The notes under the pieces: generated by a model
Told to the model about the DNA's origin: nothing
Databases searched by the model: none
The model's input: only the letters and a program-made list of their open reading frames with translations
Source: Lytechinus pictus
Taxonomy: Eukaryota; Echinodermata; Echinoidea; Temnopleuroida; Toxopneustidae
DNA length: 64,000 bases
Direction of reading: 5' to 3'
Assembly (NCBI RefSeq): GCF_037042905.1
Contig: NC_087252.1
Location: forward strand, 30,443,994-30,507,993
Part shown: in pieces, positions 24,956-40,300 of the stretch
How the letters are laid out: the number at the start of each line of letters is the position of its first letter
Position numbering within the stretch: position 1 is the first letter of the stretch
Position numbers and translations under genes: made by a program

Positions 24956-27900
24956 CAGTCAATTGCAGTGATAGTCAAATTTCGTTCCCCGAACGCAGTA
25001 CATGCTTTGCAGTATCCTCTGGAGTTAGCGAATGGTCTGGTGCCAGGGATTACTGCGATAGAGAAGGGGGTTTCCTCGCTCTTGTCAAAGATGATGAAAC
25101 TCAAACTTTTCTCAATGAAACTTTAGCGGGGCTTAATGAGCAATTTTGGATTGGTGGACAAGAAGGAAGGCATTGGAAGTGGAGAAGAGGTAAATATATA
25201 TCGCATTTAGTTTGCACACCAATACTGATCAACGCAATGTGTAGGTCGCAGACCTGCAGTCCGCTTCCTAAAACTTGTTATATTAAAAGATTTACCAAAA
25301 AAAGGGGGCCGGTTAAAGGAGACTGAAATCCTTAAATCTGGTTTACTCTTTAATATGCTATAGAATTGTGCACCCTTTTTTTAATATGACAAGTCTTTAT
25401 GAAACGGGACCCTGTACATGCTGTAGCTATTCCACCATATGTTTATGTTTTGAAAATGGGATTAAACAATACATGTTTTTCTTAAAGGGATGGTCCGGTC
25501 CGGAAATTCACAGAGCAAAATGCTGAAAATTTCATCAAAATCGGATAACAACTAATCAAGATCCTACGAAATCGAACTTAGACGAACCAATGCATTTTCA
25601 AAGGATTACTCCAACTAGCAATTGTGTACTGTTCATTTTCTATTTGAAGAAATTAATATTGAGCATGCACCCATAATTTTTCAATCTCAATTATTTTTTA
25701 TTTGTATAATTAAAACACGATTAAGATCTTGTAAAGGGGGGGGGGGGGGGATCTAGAACGACTAGCCATAATTGCCAGTCGGTGTGCATTAAACAGAGAC
25801 TTAAGAGAACGGTTTCAAGTGGTCGGAATCCGTTCAGCATGTTTGGGTCCAAGGGTATTGAAGCTGGATATGATGATGGGGTAAAAGAAAACCGTCTTTT
25901 TGACAAAGTAAATAAAACAAACAAACCAAAATATTTTCAAAAATCTATTCAATAGATAAGTCTAAGAGAAATAAACTTGTTTTCCGAATACAGATATCCT
26001 TCCATCGTCAACACATTGAATTTTAAGAGGAAATGGGTTCGTTTTGATAATTTTATTAAAATTAAACACCTTGTATCAGCAAGCTAGGGCAAGAATATGA
26101 AGTTACATATTTATGATATGATATCTAAGCTGATTAAAATAAGACAAGTGGTAAATTGTAAATTTTCACAGTTAATTGTGTATAATATTGCATCGAGAAC
26201 GCGAACGTTCTATTATTATAATGATTAGTAATCATTATTATAATAACGTCCATTGTAATGATGATGACAATGATTATGATAATGCTATTAACAACAACAA
26301 TCGTAATAATAATGATAATAGTGATACTACTAATAAAAATAATAATTATTATAACAAAAATTTCTTTTTGACAGACTAAAATCACAATCACCAGTACCTC
26401 AACTAATTTCATTATTGAAACGCATCATCCCCTTGATCCCATCAACTTTTCGTATATCATCCTTAGATGACAGATTATTTCCTTAATATGAAACGCATCA
26501 CTGCCATATTTTTCAGATGGGAGGAACATAACGCGACTGTTTTGGAAAGAGGGAGAGCCGAGCAGCACCAGTGAGAAGTGCGTCGAGATGAGAGACCTAA
26601 TTTACCGTCAGAATTGGAATGATGAGAGTTGTGGAAACTCAGAAGGAAAGGGATACATATGCCAATTTAGTGAGTTGTCCCTGAATAGTTAAGGGTCCTT
26701 TTGTTCTTACTTACACAAAATATTGCCAGATTGTGTGGGGTATAAACCCTATAAACAACCTCAATTTATAGGAAAATATGATATTAAGGATTTGGGTTTT
26801 GATTCACCCGAACTAAGAATAGATTTGCATAAGCCCACACACACAACATAAATCCATTTTGCTTCAAAATCTCTCAATTTATGATGTACAATAACACAAA
26901 ATAAACAGTTTTGCTCCATTTTCATAGAACAGTGATACCCCAAAAACGGGTGATATTCATACATATGCGATTATCTATTTATCTTTTTTCCCACTTTTTT
27001 AATAAATTACCGTCAGAATTGGAATGATGAGAGTTGTGGAAATTCAGAAGAAAAGGGATACATATGCCAATTTAGTGAGTTGTCCCTGAATAGTTAAGGG
27101 CCTTTTTTTTCTTCCTTACACAAAATATCGCCAGATTGTGTGGGGTATAAACATCACCCCCACGAAAGGGAACCCTATAAACAACCGCAATGTATAGGTA
27201 AATATGATATTAAGGATTTGGGTTTTGATTCACCCGAACTAAGAATAGATTTGCATAAGCCCACACACAAAACATAAATCCATTTGTGTGGGGTATAAAC
27301 ATCACCCCCACGAAAGGGAACCCTATAAACAACCGCAATGTATAGGTAAATATGATATTAAGGATTTGGGTTTTGATTCACCCGAACTAAGAATAGATTT
27401 GCATAAGCCCACACACAAAACATAAATCCATTTGTGTGGGGTATAAACATCACCCCCACGAAAGGGAACCCTATAAACAACCGCAATGTATAGGTAAATA
27501 TGATATTAAGGATTTGGGTTTTGATTCACCCGAACTAAGAATAGATTTGCATAAGCCCACACACAAAACATAAATCAATTTTGCTTCAAAATCTTTCAAT
27601 TTATGATGTACAATAACACAAAATAAACAGTTTTGCTCCATTTTCATAGAACAGTGATACCAGCAAAACGGGTGATAATCAAACATATGCGATTATCTAT
27701 TCATTTTCCCCCACTTTTTTAATAATATGGATTTAAAACAAAAGACTATTGCAATACGGACGACATTGTAATTATGAAAAAATTAAATATTTCATACCTA
27801 ATTCAACAGCATCCAAAATACACAGTCAGATAGTGACCTCACCGGTTCCCTTCTTTTACACATCAAGTTGATTTTCCCCTGTTTAGCAATTCAATATTGT

Positions 27901-30900
27901 CTTGGGGGTGGACTAGTTTTTAAGTAGAAAAGAGATACCTTTTCATAGAATTATCACTGAATATTAGTGATAATTATGATGATGATTATGATGATAATAA
28001 TAATAATTGTTATATTTATTATTATAACAATAAGTAATATTATCATTTTTATCATTATTATAATCATTATTATAAAATGTTTCGATCCTAAGCTTCTTCC
28101 ATTAGTGAGATTTAAAATATGTGCCTGACTAACGAAATATGATGATTTCCAAAAGCAGTTCCACAAAGCAAGGATATACGGACGAGATCATTGCTAAAAA
28201 CAATAGAAAACATGTGGCAAAACCTCCTCTGAACCCTTTATAAACCATACCCAAATTGTATTACTTTTTTGAAGAAAAGAGAACATTGCTATGGTAATAA
28301 TAAAAACATGATATTCAGATTGTTTTAATAAACTGCTTGTCATATCGCAATTATCATATTTCAATGCGCTGTGCATACTGTATAACGAGTTTTTAAAAAA
28401 TGTGTGGGGGAGGGCTTTAGCCCCCACTTTTTTCAAAAACGTAAAAATGACCATATGATTGTGGTTTTTTGCATGGTCAGCCCCCCCCCCCCCCCCAATC
28501 CACTTTGGAAACCGTTCTGCGGCCCCTGATGCTAAAGAAATAAAATGCAGTAAAGCAGGAGTAACAGATGACTTAACCCCTCGTGTAATTCGTGAATTCG
28601 CATGTGAACTAAGCCATCCTGTCAATAATATCCTTTTAATGATATTAAAATACGTCATTTCAACAAGGGTTAGTACATTGGCAATGGAATAGAAGTCAGG
28701 TTGTTCCCATTCCCAAGTCACAACCACCGAATATCAAAGAAATTCGACCTATATCTCTTACATGTCAATTCGCTTAAATTGCAGAATCATTTATTACAAA
28801 TGGTTATTGGAAGATATTTCAACATCTATTGACATACATCAATACGGAAACAGACAAGTACTATCAACTACCCATTATTTGGTAAAATTATTGCATTGTG
28901 TATTGGACAACTGTGAAAAATCTAAATCAATATATATTATTGTTTGCACAGACTTTTCAAAAGCCTTCCATAGACTTGACCATAATATTCTGATTCGAAA
29001 TTAATTGAATTTAGTGTAAGACCCTGACAGTGTATAATTGAGTGGATAGTTAGTTTTTTTTAGAAAATCGTTCACAAATTGTTAAATATCAGGGCATATT
29101 ATATTCAGATATTACAAATCATGCTGGAGTGCCTCAAGGCACAAAATTAGGCCCGATATTATTCTTGATCGTGTTTAATGATGCGTGTCACAATTAATCT
29201 TTACCACACTTGAAATATGTTGACGATCTTACTACAGATGAAAATCCTTCAATAAAAAACACCTTCCGTACTACAATGTCATCTATATAAATGCACATGG
29301 TACCTTGTCATATGAAACTAAATCCGAATAAATGCAATGTAATCAGAGTTACTCTTTCTAAATATTCACCATTATGCACTAACAAAATGTGAATTAGAAT
29401 GTCTAAAAAGAAAAAAAAAATTATGTGTATGGAGTTTGTAAATCTCTTTAAAAAAACCCTCACTGTAATAACTGGCTACCAAAAAGGAAAAATGTCTCAA
29501 TCTCATTAAGAAGTATTCTAAACTTTGCTCAGATAAAATGCAAAACACATCCAAAAAAAATGCAATCCCACATTCAATAGATTCTGACTAAAAAATATTT
29601 TTAAAGCATTGAAATCAACTCAAATCTTTATCATTGTTTTAGTCTCCATTTGAATCCTTTTACTATTTGAATTTTCAATTGTCTAATATTTATCGATTTT
29701 TAATATTGCATTGGTTTTTCATTCTATGTTATTATATTTAAATTTACACTTGCTATTTATTTTTTTGTATTATCCATCTATATCACAAATCCTTACATGC
29801 ACCTGTTTATTGTTTTAATAAACGAAATAGGCCATGATTGAATTGAATTGGATTTGAAAAAAATGGTAGCACCAATGAGTTGCTAGAGAAAAAAGCACTA
29901 AAGAAGATACATGTAGAAGAAAGAACTGAAAAATAAACACGTAGGTGAAAAACGAGGAGATTTCAGAATAGTGCAATACATTATTTGACCAAGCTTTTGA
30001 ATTTACAATAATTTATTAATTTAATTCTAAATATGTCTGTCTGTGCAATACCTTGTACAAGTCTTTCACTTTCACTTTTTACCTCAGAATTTTAATGCAA
30101 ATTATGCGTTTTCCGTTAATATTTTTTAAATTGATGTGTTAACTTGGTAATATTTAACAAATATCAATTGCAATTCTGGTTTTTAGAATTTATAATGAAA
30201 TTTGTTCTTCTCGTAATGTTTGTATGTGTATAATGGTATCATGCTTTTCTGTATATAGTCTTCTAACTTGAAATGTATTGCGAGCATGCTAAAATGTCAT
30301 CCATTTGGCTGCAATGTATGCAATTGAATTTGTGAAATAAATTCAATTCCTGAATTGAATTGAAAAGTATTTAGACCGTTTTCAGTAACTCTAGATTTTT
30401 GGCCAACACCAGGGCTGCACTTAAATAGTCCGCATCACAAGCGCTCAGTAATTGTAGAAGAGCCGCGTTACTATTACGATACGTTTACGATGGTGCAGGT
30501 TTGGTGCTGATAAATGCAGCGCCAAAATAGCCCGGGCCCGGCGAGGGCTATTTTAGCACGCGCCATTCATGAACTCCATTTTTTTACGACATAACCCGGG
30601 CCTGGTCTGGACCAGCGAATTACTAAAAACGGTACTTTCTTATCAGTTATACTGATCTGGCTGGGAAGAGAGGGGGGGGTAGCCTCTTATATGTATATAA
30701 TTTTTTATTGTTGCTTCTAACAAGCTAAGAATACATGGTATGTTCTATTTTACGATATTTTACAAACCCTTGTAAGGTTTCATACAATATTTTGTCAAAC
30801 CATTCTTTTAAATCTTATTTTTATTTATGTGCAGCTGTATAGATTTGACCTATCAGACTCTACCAGACGACATTGTATTGTTTTGATAAGGCCTATATAC

Positions 30901-33900
30901 GCTGCTGAAATAGGCAATACGTTTCAACCAATCAGCTTGTTCCTGTTTGCTCAGATTCTCGTAAATTTTTCATACGTTATTTTATTCTTGATTAAAGACA
31001 GCTCGGTATGCTCTGGCGGCTATTTGGATCCGCAAAATTACACGGCTCTCTACCGTGGAGACTGTTATCATTTCTTCAACATCAGTTCTACATGGAATGG
31101 CGCAGCGACTGCCTGCGAATCTCAGGATGGATACTTGGCTGAAATCTTGGATATGAGCACACAGGATTTCATTTCAGCGGAGGTTAGGAGAGTGTATGGA
31201 AATGAAACAGAATGGTGGATTGGCGGCTATGAAGAAGGAAATGGAGAACCAAGGTCGTGGTTCTGGGTTGACAGTAAGTATATTGTCTCCCCCCCCCTCC
31301 CCCAAGAAAAAAAAATCATTACTGCTTGTATTAATTCAACAGGGGATACAAAGGTGGTATATCATGTTGTTACAAAAAAATGATAATCAATTAACAACAC
31401 AATGATACCGGATGACAAAACAGTTCTGGAATACAAAGCTTTGATTTATATTACTTTGTATTATGTTTTGAATGGAAATGAAATAAAGAATTGAATAAGT
31501 ATTGAGCAAGTTGTTGATTCACCTTTGTAAATATTTTTGCCACAAAATTAATGCAGACCATTGGAAATAAAATGTATATCAAGTGCCAATAATTTTACTC
31601 TCATTATCAATACAATTATAAAAAGGTGGGCGGCATAACCAACCTGCTTGTGATTTTTGTTTTCATTGTACTTATGCGGTTTTGCCCACGATTCAACAAA
31701 GCAACTTGAAAATAATGTTGACATATCTTGTTTAAAATGAATAGAGCAATATTACAATTCCCGGAAAGCATTCACCATTTTACCCTCCAAAATCCAATTG
31801 AACGTTAGCATTTAGGGAAATCGGTAAAAAATAAATAGTCAGCCGATAGTATTCAGAGTCAAAAAGAGTTTAGGATTCATAAAGAGGTCAGGATATCTAG
31901 GAAATCAAGACGTTAAAGTGATCATTTCACTTTGTTCTGGTTTACAAAATTCTCATTTTGGTTCTTGAAAACGGGCTGAACATTAGGCTTATGGTGTAAA
32001 AACACCATCCCAAAAGTTGCAAAGTATTATATCTACAGGAACAATTTTAAAGGTCAAGTCCACCTCAGAAAAATGTTGATTTTAATAAATAGAGAAAAAT
32101 TATGCAAGCATTATGCTGAAAATTTTATCAAAATCGGATGTAAAATAAAAAAGTTATGACATTTTAAAGTTTCGCTTATTTTTCATAAAATTGTTATATG
32201 CACAATTAGTCACATGCAAATGAGAGAATCGATGATGTCCCTCACTCACTATTTCTTTTGTTTTCTATCGTTTGAATTATACATTATTTCAAATTTTGCA
32301 GATTTTACAATAAGGACAAACTTGACTGACATATAAAATGTAAAAAAATGGTAATTCCACATGTTCAGGGAGAAATAAAACTTTGTTTCACAGGACAATC
32401 TGGATAAAATTAGAATATTTCATATTTCATATGATAAAATACAAAAGAGATAGTGAGTGAGTGATGTCATCAGTTCCCTCATTTGCATACCGACCGGAAT
32501 GTGCATATCACTGTTTTGTGAAATTAAGCGAAACTTAAAAATGTCATAACTTTCTTATTTTACATCCGATTTTGGTGAAATTTTCAGCATTATACTTGTT
32601 CGATTTTTCTCTTTTTATTCAAATCAATTTTTTGTTAGGGTGGACTTGTCCTTTAAAACATTGGAGATGTAAACCAAAGTTTGAAAATAATTGGGGGTTG
32701 GTTTCAATGACTGTGTGTATACAGCGAATCTGTGCGCTACAACACATTAACCCTAGATGAACACAGCATGACCTACACACTTTGTGTGCAAGGTATACAC
32801 TGAATGTACAGTGCAGCTAATAAGGGTGTGTGTATAGGAGATACACACAGTAGACGGCAGTCAACACAGCCAACGGAATTTTTGAATTGGAGAAAACTCG
32901 TCATAAGCTGAAACCGTCTACCAGACGGTTCTCAAAATCAGGCAAATATTTTGTTTCTTGTATATAAAGGAGAATTTTTCATCCTATATTGTGGTCTGCT
33001 CCAGGGTTTCGAGGACAAATACACGCATTCATACACAATTATGTTTCATCTCAGATTGCGAATGTTTTAAATCAGCTGCTGACAAAGTGAAACGATCCAT
33101 TTAATACTAAACATGTGTCATTTTCTCTGCTCCACAGACACCAGAGTTTCAACCTTCCAGTGGGCATCTGGGGAGCCGAACGACTTATTTGGAAATGACG
33201 AATGCATTGAGCTTTCATATGACAAAGACTTTAAATGGAACGATGAGCAATGTAGCCAGCCTAGGCGATTTATTTGTCAGTTTGGTAAATACAAATGCGG
33301 AAAACTGATGTCCGTCAATGTTCGTTGCACTGTAGTAAAATAATTCCATTGTAGGAATTTAGATAGGAAAGGGCAGTCACATGGGGATCGATTGAGATTT
33401 TTTTCTTTGTGATTGTCCCGGGGAGGGGGGGGGGGGCACTTGAACAGTGGATACCATGCGCGACCAAAAAAAAAAACACGTAAAAAGGATGTCTTTTTCA
33501 AGATAGGGCACGTATCGTAATCAAATGTACGTAACGTAATAAGGGTGTAAAAAACGCTTAAAAAAAAAAAAAAGGGTATCTATTTTCAGCAAGGAAAGCT
33601 ACGTGTTTAGGGTCAAATGTACGAGGGTATAAAAAATTAAGACTAAAATGTTTTATAAAGGATGTACTTTTTGCCCCAAGAGTCAACACTACGTGTTAAG
33701 AGTACGATTTGCGCGAGCTGTGGGAGATGGGGCTATACCAATATATCTCTATGGGCTGTACTAAACCCAATGATGTAAGTAAAGGTAAAACCGACGACCG
33801 GCGTCCATGACACAACAATTTAAATATCGCTGTACTTGTTTAGTGGTTCAATTCAGGGGATATGGTTTTTTTTTTTCCAATACTTGTTAAGGGTCGGGTT

Positions 33901-34207
33901 TCACACGCCAATACTTATCAAGGGGTGCATTTTCAGAATATGGAAAAAAGGTGTTTAGGGTGTTTTTCGAGACTCCATGGTCGCGCATGGTATCCACTCG
34001 TCAATGGAAGTGCCCCCCCCCCCCGGGGTGATTGTCCATTTTTATGACGTGGTATAAAATATTTTGATCGCGTAAGTGTAAGTGTTCTCTCAAAATATTT
34101 ATAAAATTGATGTTAATAATTACGTTGTTTGCTACCTCAGTTTGATGACATATTCAGCGCTTTGCCCAGTGAATTTTACTTTCTCTACCTCCTCCTCTCT
34201 CTCTCTC

Positions 34208-34258
<51 letters not shown>

Positions 34259-34262
34259 TATG

Positions 34263-34355
<93 letters not shown>

Positions 34356-37300
34356 ATGCGTCCCCCCCCAAAAAAAAACAACAACAACGGGATTCCCATT
34401 TCGTTTTTCAAGGGCAAATAAATTATGACACCTGATTGACATAATCATATAATTAATTTATTCCTCTTTATTTGGATACCTAATGTGTGACAAACACTTT
34501 CAATTCAATTCAATTTAATTTGATCCCTGAAGTGAGGAAGGATTCACATTCACACGCGAGTTTCTGCGCAAATCGTTTCTGATGTGCCTCGGTATTTATT
34601 GTTCGTAATCAGCCATGCGTGGGCCATTTGCTAAGCTGTAGGTTTCAAATTAGAGATGAGATTCCACTCTTGTCATGCGTATATTTGTTTTTAGTAAAAA
34701 CATATTTAATCATTTTGAAATCTATCTCTGAAAACGGGTTTCTTTGTTCTTGTTGTGGAACGCACTGTATGTTTAGTCCGGAATGCCCCTTTAATAAGAA
34801 GTCATCACGAAGCGTCATATAAAAGGGTTTATCTAGACCGGAGATAATTATATAATATTGACTGGTCTTGAGGGGAACATCAAATATATTGCCAGCAAAA
34901 GAATCATATTGGCCCGAGTCTTTAGACGAGGGCAATATGGGTCTTTTAAGGGCAATATATCTGATGTTCCCCGAAAGAAGTGCAGTCAATATTTTTATTA
35001 TCATCCAAATCAGATATCTAGAGCAAAAATCATGATAACAGTGATATCTTTTAAGAATAGAGTTCTGTTGTGTCATGATAATATCAGTGTCTAGGCTCTG
35101 CACTTTACCATTATGACGTACTTGCAAGCGCCCAGATCCAGCGTTGTCTTTATTATGACGTAGATCGTTGGTGCGCGGAACATTATGAAGCGTATCACTT
35201 CATTCGCATCCTCAAAGGCCCGGATGTGAGACCAGGGAAAATACAAAGGTATATTTTGCGTCGTCTCTGCATGCAAAGTCAATACGCGTATTGAGACCAA
35301 GGAAAATACAAACAATATACCTATCCCTTCATGATAATAATAAAATACAGGGAAATACGGTTTTGTAAATGACCAGCTCAGATGTCTGATACGGGTGATA
35401 ATAGTATATGTTCACAGATAAAGAAAAGTTGAGTAAGCAAAATATTTTCTTGCATGTGTATGAAATAGCCCTTTGCAATGATGATCTTATACAAAACAAT
35501 AGGTAAACTTACTTTACAACCTTGTTATCCCATGAAGAATATTACAAATATCGGAATTACCATATGTGAGCGAATAATAATGTTCTTCTTTCATTTATAT
35601 ACTCCTAGGTTTACCAACATGTGGGGATCCCGGGGAGCCGCTCCATGGATCCAGGTTGCCGTCGGATACCCCCTCTTTCCTAGACGGAGCTACCGTAAAC
35701 TACGAGTGTGACCCAGGTTACGAGGTCAAAGGAGACACCTTAGCTACGTGCATGTTCAATGGCAGATGGGATTCAGTGAGACCGGTGTGTGAAGGTGAGA
35801 TGACACGACCTTTGCTCTTGCGACAATTTCTCTGGGTTTAATTTCGTCTAGGATGAAGTGTTAGGATTGGGGTTGCAATAGGGTTTTATGTTAGGTTTAG
35901 GATGAAGTTTAAGTGTAGGGCATGGTCCTAAACACAGGGTTGAGGTTGGTCATTCGATTAGTGTGTGGAATTTACAGCGGAGCAATTGTCGCCCGAGAAA
36001 ATGTCATGGAACTGAAGCTATTAAGGGTCTATGGTAGATCGGGGATGTGATCTTTTTCAAAAGAAAATAATGATCTGTGTGTTTATACTACTAATAATGA
36101 TAATAGTCAGTTCTTGTATAGCGCATAACACATTATGAATAACGTGTATATGCGCTTCCAAAGGACTTGGATATTATTACCACGGCTGTAGCTCAAGCAG
36201 CTTTTACGCGCTCGGCATTTCAAGAGATAAATTCCTGCCAGGTACCCATTCACCTCACCTGGGTTGAGTGAATAACAATGTGGATTAATTTCTTGCTCGG
36301 ATTGGACTCCAATCTACATATCTGGATAGTAAACATACACACATCCCGGGGAGGAAGTCAAAGTAACTTGGATATCGAACTAAACTTAAAATATAAACTT
36401 TCTAAGGTGATTAGTAGAGGGGAGAATTCGAATAGTTTGCTCACACATTTCTTGCATTTCACATCAAACCATCCTGCTATTTTGTGTATTGATTTCTTTC
36501 TTGCATTTCCAGCCGTTACTTGCCCAAATTCGACTATCGAAGTGCAAAACACTGCGAACGCGACGGTATCCTCCAACGCGTATCGAGGGGTAGCTGTCTA
36601 TACTTGCTCCACGGGTTACGTGCCCGATGCCTCTCCAGTCAGTTACTGCCAGGCAGATGGAACGTGGAGTAATCCGAACTTTACCTGCACTCGTAAGTAC
36701 ATGTTTAAAAATGAATACCAGTTTGTGGAAAGTAACTATCTCAAAATGGGTTCGAAAACAGTCCAATGAAATTTCCATCCAAGAGTTTGCATGTATAAAT
36801 AACTTTTTAAAAATGTGCCAAATGGCTGTGGAAGAAAATGGAATTTGCCGAGAAATGAGCAAAATACGCACGAAAGTTCATTAAATTTCGGTATTTATCC
36901 AAGCAATATTATTACACTGTCCCACATATGCTTTTCTGTGTTAATGATCATCAGAATTATCGGTTTTGAGCCAAGACTTCAAAACATGATGTTACAAAGA
37001 CAAGTTTAAATTAATGTACCAAATCTAGATATATGATAATATAGCAGCATTTAACATTGATTTTGAAGACTTTCTAATGAAATAATAGTTTGCCGCGACT
37101 ACTTTCTTTTACATTTATGTAAAATGAGTGTGCGCGCGCATGCGGGCAGATGTGTTTATTTTTAAAGGACAAGTCCACCCCAGCAAAAGGTTGATTTAAA
37201 TAAAAAGAGAAAAATCCAACAAGCATACACTGAAAATTTCATCAAAATCGGATGTAAAATAAGAAAGTTATGATATTTTAAAGTTTTGCTTAATTTCACA

Positions 37301-40300
37301 AAACAGTTATATGCACATCCTGGTCGGTATGCAAATGTGGACACTGATGACGTCATCCACTCACTATTTCTTTTGTATTTTATTATATGAAATATGAAAT
37401 ATTCAAATTTTCTCCTCTTTTTGAAGCGAAACAATGATTAATTCCTCCCTGAACATGTGGAATTAGCACTGTTTAATACTATATGGTTAATTCAAGTTGG
37501 TCCTTATTGTCAAATATGTAAAAAATGAAATATTGTATAATTCAAACAATAAAAGACAAAAGAAATAGTGAGTGAAGGACATCATCGACAGTCTCATTGC
37601 ATGTCACTGAATTGTGCATATCACTGTTTTGTGAAAAATAAGCGAAACTTTAAAATGTCATAACTTTCTTATTTTACATCCGATTTTGATGAAATTTTCA
37701 GCATTATGCTAATTTGATTTTTCTGTATTTATTGAAATCAACATGTTTCTGGGGTGGACTTGACCTTTAAGTACTGTATGTGTGTGTGTCTAAAGGCCAT
37801 CGTAGACTTTACGATTATTACTGTCGGTCTGCAATCTGATTTAGGAATGTTACAATTTGTTCTACGGCGGCCGTACGGCGAGTCGAAAACAGTCGTTTTA
37901 TTCATTTTTATTCAAACCAACTATATGTAGCTGGTACAAAAAAAATGTTCAAATGGCTATTTTCGACTCGCCGTACGGCCGCAGTAGAACAAATGTGACC
38001 AAGGTATTAGGAATAAAACTTTGTTCAATTTAATGCAAATATCAACACATGGAACAATTTACTTTACAAGGTTCTACACCCTCGTACGACTGCGTATCTG
38101 CATATCAGTATTTTTTTCATATAGCATTTTATTTAATTTTTTTTTGGTTTGTATTGTTGTTTTTAACTTTTTTTAATGCACACATTTTAAAACCAGTGTA
38201 TGTCGTAAGTTTTATGAATATGAAACCACAACTTCACACTCCATTGCAGTTGCGATGGCAGTACCAACTCAGCCCACAACCGATGCCTTGACAACTTCTC
38301 ATAAAACAGACGAGGCTTCGACGACTTTCGCTGATTATACTACTTCACCCTCTAATGGTAAGTGTATAAAGATGTCCGCGTGTTATAATCGGCTGAACAT
38401 TATATCGCACACCAATAGCCGAAATCCTGCAATCTAAGGACGGAATGTTACGGTCAAGATAAATGCGAATTTGTGAACACAAAGGAGTACTTTTTGCCAT
38501 CAAACTTTATAACTTAATATCCAAGTCCTTTGGAAGCGCATAGAGATGTTATTCATAATGTGATATGCGCTATAAAAGATCTGTCTATTATTATTATTAT
38601 CATTATTATTATTATTATTTATTTGAGTGATGCATGAATACACAGGTTCAATACCCACACACTAAAAAGAGGTACAAATTTAAACCCTATTGGTTGTTAC
38701 ACGTGATTATAAGTGCAATTATGCTCATTTGTGTACATTGAGGGTTTAGTATATAAAGTCTTTATTAGGAATAATTTTTTGCAGAGCTGAACCATGTAAT
38801 AAAGGTTTAGAATTGATTTATTTTTAAGGTCAAGTATTATGCAACTTAAACGGTGAAAGGTTGCGCATTTTATGGTGCAAATGAACATTTCTTGGTGCAA
38901 ATAAAATATAGAAGTGCATTTTTGTTTCACCATTTATCACTTGGGCTTTTAGACCGCACGCTGAAACGTTGGTACAAGTGTTTCATATAGGGCTACCATT
39001 TCTTAGTGTGCAAAATGGATAAAGAAAATTTGCTCCCTGCGGTATGGTAATTAAGATTGGGTCCTAGGACCAATTTTAAATGATATATAATTGAAATATG
39101 GCGAATCCACATATGGCCTACAATAATCATTTGACTTGAAATGTGACAATAGACAGATAAATGGATTTATCAGGTAACATAGCAATAGTGACGTATGCCA
39201 TTTTGGAAGAGCTTTGAATTATATGTTTTGTTGCAGATATGACGTCACAAATCTCAGATTCAACAACAGGCTCCTCAACTATTGGAGCTTCTACAACTTA
39301 CACTTCAGAAGGTAAGCATAAAATAGGTGGTTGGATACTTGGTGTCTCATTTTTTTTTCTTTACATTATTTTATTTAGGCATTGGTCTCTTGGCTGTGAG
39401 TTCGTCGTGTGGTTAGAATGTGGTTAACTGTGAGAGAGAAGTGGGGTTTTGATTGATTGATTGATTGATTTATTATTTCACATTCCACAAAAACATATAC
39501 ATCTTTAACATAATTATGAGAAGATGACAAAAAATACATAGTTGTAGTGTTTTACAAAGAAATACAATGTCGTGAAATATGAGGAACCTATTAAAAAGCA
39601 AAGCTTGTAGACATATAGGTTCCCAGAAGAAAATAATCAAGGATTAAAAACTCCTAACGCAATGAAGCGAGATAAATCAAATGTAGAAAAATAATACATT
39701 ATAAAGAGTTCTACATGATAGTCACTCGAGCAAGGCGCTTACCCTCTAGCGTACGATTGTAAAAGAAATATTTTCAGCCTACATTTAAAATAATATAAAG
39801 AGGGCGCCTCAGTTATATGGGTGTCTAAATTATTCCAAAAGGAAGGCCCTGGTGGTAAAAGTAAATGATTTAAGGGCAAGAACAGTGCGCACTGGGGAAA
39901 TGTGGAAATTGTGTACTTGTCGAGTTGGGTAGGAATGGATTTCTTGATTTTGAACAAGCAAATCAGAGAATACACTCGGTAATTCCTGTCTATTTAGTTG
40001 ATACATAAATATACCAACAAAATAATAATATAAATCGGTTACTTTCAGTAACTTGTTTGAATAAAATAGCGGATTAGTATGAGCCAGAAAGTCAGAAGAA
40101 GAAATTATCCTCACGGCTCTTTTTTTAATTTTAAGTATGGATTCAAGTTTTGTCTTAGAGGTATTTCCCCAGGCTAAAATTCAATTATTCAGATATGGTA
40201 ACAATAAAGTAGAATACAATAATTTCAAAATGTGATGAGGAAAATGAGGCTTAAGTTAATTAATTACTCCAAGATTTCTTGAGAGCAATTTACAAAGGTG

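Noticed and set aside
27137..27580. Regular repeats that could suggest a CRISPR array
   Set aside because: The 148-bp units are contiguous with no unique spacers, and the setting is eukaryotic; it is a tandem duplication.
28194..28727. 177-codon minus-strand frame
   Set aside because: It overlaps a poly-C run and the start of a decayed + strand LINE; no domain seen.
34132..34448. Several overlapping frames reading IYIYIY on both strands
   Set aside because: They are translations of the (AT)n microsatellite.
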